Origin: Roseomonas aeriglobus
GTDB lineage: Bacteria > Pseudomonadota > Alphaproteobacteria > Sphingomonadales > Sphingomonadaceae
Assembly: GCA_016937575.1 (NCBI GenBank)
Contig: JAFHKN010000002.1
Coordinates: 1,178,001 to 1,242,000 of the forward strand
Reading direction: 5' to 3'
Length of the DNA: 64,000 bases
A model generated the notes under the pieces. It did not search any database. It had not been told where the DNA came from and saw only the letters and a program-made list of their open reading frames with translations. The position numbers and the translations under genes are program-made. Of the stretch, positions 63,144 to 64,000 are shown piece by piece; the stretch's first letter is position 1; every line of letters begins with the position of its first letter.

Positions 63144-64000
63144 TCGGCGTCGGCCGGGGCTCTACACCATCCCCCGGCACCGGGCGTTCGCCGACGCGCT
63201 CGCCGCCGGGCTGATCGCGCGCTATTCGGACGCCGGTATGGGGCTGGCGCGCGGCGTCGTCATAGTGCCGACCAACCGCGCGCGCCGGGCGATCAACGAC
63301 GCGTTCGTGCGGGCGAGCGGCGGGGCGTTGCTGCTGCCGCGGATCGTCGCGGTCGGAGACGTCGATCTGGAAGAAGCGGTCGGCGCGCTGTTCGACCTGG
63401 ATGCCGCGGAGCCCGTGCCGGCTGCAGTCGAGCCGTTGCAGCGCCGGCTGATCCTGGCGCGATTGGTGCAGGAAGCCGATCCCGCGCTCGACGCCGCGGA
63501 GGCGGTACGGCTCGCGGGCGATCTCGGGCGGACGCTCGACCAGCTGCTGATCGAAGAAGTGTCGCCGGCCGGCCTGCGCGACATTGCGCTGGCCGAGGGG
63601 CTGTCCGAACATTGGGCACGGGCGCTGTCGAGCTTCACGCTGGTGCTCGACCGCTGGCCGGCGGAACTGGCAGGGCATGGCCGCATCGAGCTGGCGGAGC
63701 GTCGTAGCCGGCTGCTCGATCGAACCGCTGCGGCCTGGCGCGCTCGCCCGCCCGAGGGCTTCGTCTGCGCGGCGGGTGTGACTTCGGTCGCCCCGGCCGT
63801 CGCTCGATTGCTGCGGACCATCAGCGAACTGCCCAATGGATCGGTCGTGCTGCCGGGTGTCGACCTGGCGATGGGCGACGAGGAATGGGACGCGCTCGGC
63901 CCGTTCGAGCGCGACGAGGTAACAGGTCGCCAGCCGCGCGGCGAGGAAACGCACCCTCAATATCACCTGAAGATCTTGCTGCGCCGCATGGGTGTCGCGC
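63136..64000 (+). CDS. addB: Double-strand break repair protein AddB (partial, N-terminal 288 residues)
   Basis: From ATG 63136: GLYTIPRHRAFADALAAGLI, GVVIVPTNRARRAINDAFV, LLLPRIVAVGDVD, SFTLVLDRWPAELAGHGRIE. This is the alphaproteobacterial AddB N-terminus (inactivated-helicase side). AddAB resects broken ends for RecA. Overlaps the murU stop by 8 nt. The nuclease and Fe-S cysteines are outside the window. Confidence 0.9.
   Translation, partial: MADRRRPGLYTIPRHRAFADALAAGLIARYSDAGMGLARGVVIVPTNRARRAINDAFVRASGGALLLPRIVAVGDVDLEEAVGALFDLDAAEPVPAAVEPLQRRLILARLVQEADPALDAAEAVRLAGDLGRTLDQLLIEEVSPAGLRDIALAEGLSEHWARALSSFTLVLDRWPAELAGHGRIELAERRSRLLDRTAAAWRARPPEGFVCAAGVTSVAPAVARLLRTISELPNGSVVLPGVDLAMGDEEWDALGPFERDEVTGRQPRGEETHPQYHLKILLRRMGVA

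Noticed and set aside
1..64000. Search for prophage, IS element, toxin-antitoxin, restriction or defence genes
   Set aside because: No transposase, integrase, methylase/endonuclease or abortive-infection motif seen; the gene content is core chromosome. The DUF2975/HTH pair is a membrane protein plus regulator and not a toxin-antitoxin pair by sequence.

Overview
The window is a stretch of alphaproteobacterial chromosome, almost certainly from the order Sphingomonadales and probably Sphingomonas or a close relative. The evidence is high G+C throughout, gene neighbourhoods typical of sphingomonads (ahcY beside divL, then tsaE-amgK-murU-addB), a TonB-dependent receptor with the sphingomonad-style IVVVG pre-plug motif, GGAAC-N16-CGTT (EcfG-type) promoters, and many short GC-rich palindromic repeats between genes. 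It is nearly all core or housekeeping DNA. I see no prophage, IS transposase, integrase, CRISPR array, restriction system or other defence island. Three tRNA genes are present (Leu-UAG, Val-CAC, His-GUG).

Layout. 1-3.6 kb: clpP (cut by the window edge), a family 2 glycosyltransferase and trigger factor, all on the minus strand, then tRNA-Leu and a 69-aa proline-rich protein. 3.7-8.9 kb: an M1 aminopeptidase coupled to a 79-aa membrane protein, then lon, the HU gene and tRNA-Val with a clear terminator. 9.0-10.8 kb: serine acetyltransferase coupled to a class I glutamine amidotransferase. 10.8-15.3 kb: a beta-helix lipoprotein and a TonB-dependent receptor, preceded by six in-phase 11-bp units that look like a PhoB box array. 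15.4-20 kb: mixed small genes, including a 2-oxoglutarate oxygenase, tRNA-His, a leucine-dehydrogenase-type enzyme, a PagL-like lipid A deacylase and a DUF2975/HTH pair. 20.1-25.0 kb: cytochrome c maturation operon ccmCDEFGH plus a short ccmI-like TPR gene. 25.1-31.6 kb: trpE and ppiD (minus), tpiA, a DUF3072 stress protein, and alanine dehydrogenase divergent from an Lrp regulator. 31.9-40.6 kb: kup, a family 4 glycosyltransferase, a flavoenzyme of the nitronate monooxygenase family, a PilZ protein, a D-2-hydroxyacid dehydrogenase, an SH3 protein, a GNAT, an RluE-type pseudouridine synthase and rlmJ. 40.7-50.7 kb: thiolase, a marR-emrA-emrB efflux operon with its palindromic operator, a GFA-family enzyme, an alpha/beta hydrolase, two Ala/Lys-rich small proteins, AMP nucleosidase, peroxiredoxin and yqgE. 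50.7-64.0 kb: two tandem DUF4139 proteins, ahcY, an M1 peptidase with a small secreted partner, divL, tsaE, amgK, murU and the start of addB.

How the genes work together. The ccm block builds the haem delivery and ligation apparatus for c-type cytochromes; ccmA and ccmB are not here. amgK and murU form the MurNAc recycling bypass to UDP-MurNAc. divL is a cell-cycle pseudo-histidine kinase with Tyr in place of the phospho-accepting His. The marR-emrAB unit is a self-contained regulated drug-efflux system. Many genes overlap by ATGA, GTGA or TGATG junctions, so translational coupling is common.

Most notable: (1) a Pho-box-like array ahead of the lipoprotein/TonB receptor pair, suggesting a phosphate-starvation uptake system; (2) two candidate EcfG general-stress promoters driving small proteins; (3) several highly structured intergenic elements, including a perfect three-way junction near 55.4 kb, a roughly 340-bp element with 28-nt inverted ends near 49.9 kb, and a repeat whose arm carries the ribosome binding site of tsaE; (4) a nitronate-monooxygenase-like flavoenzyme with an added CxxCxxxC cluster. 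No wholly new multi-gene system is evident. All functional statements come from reading motifs by eye, without database searches.
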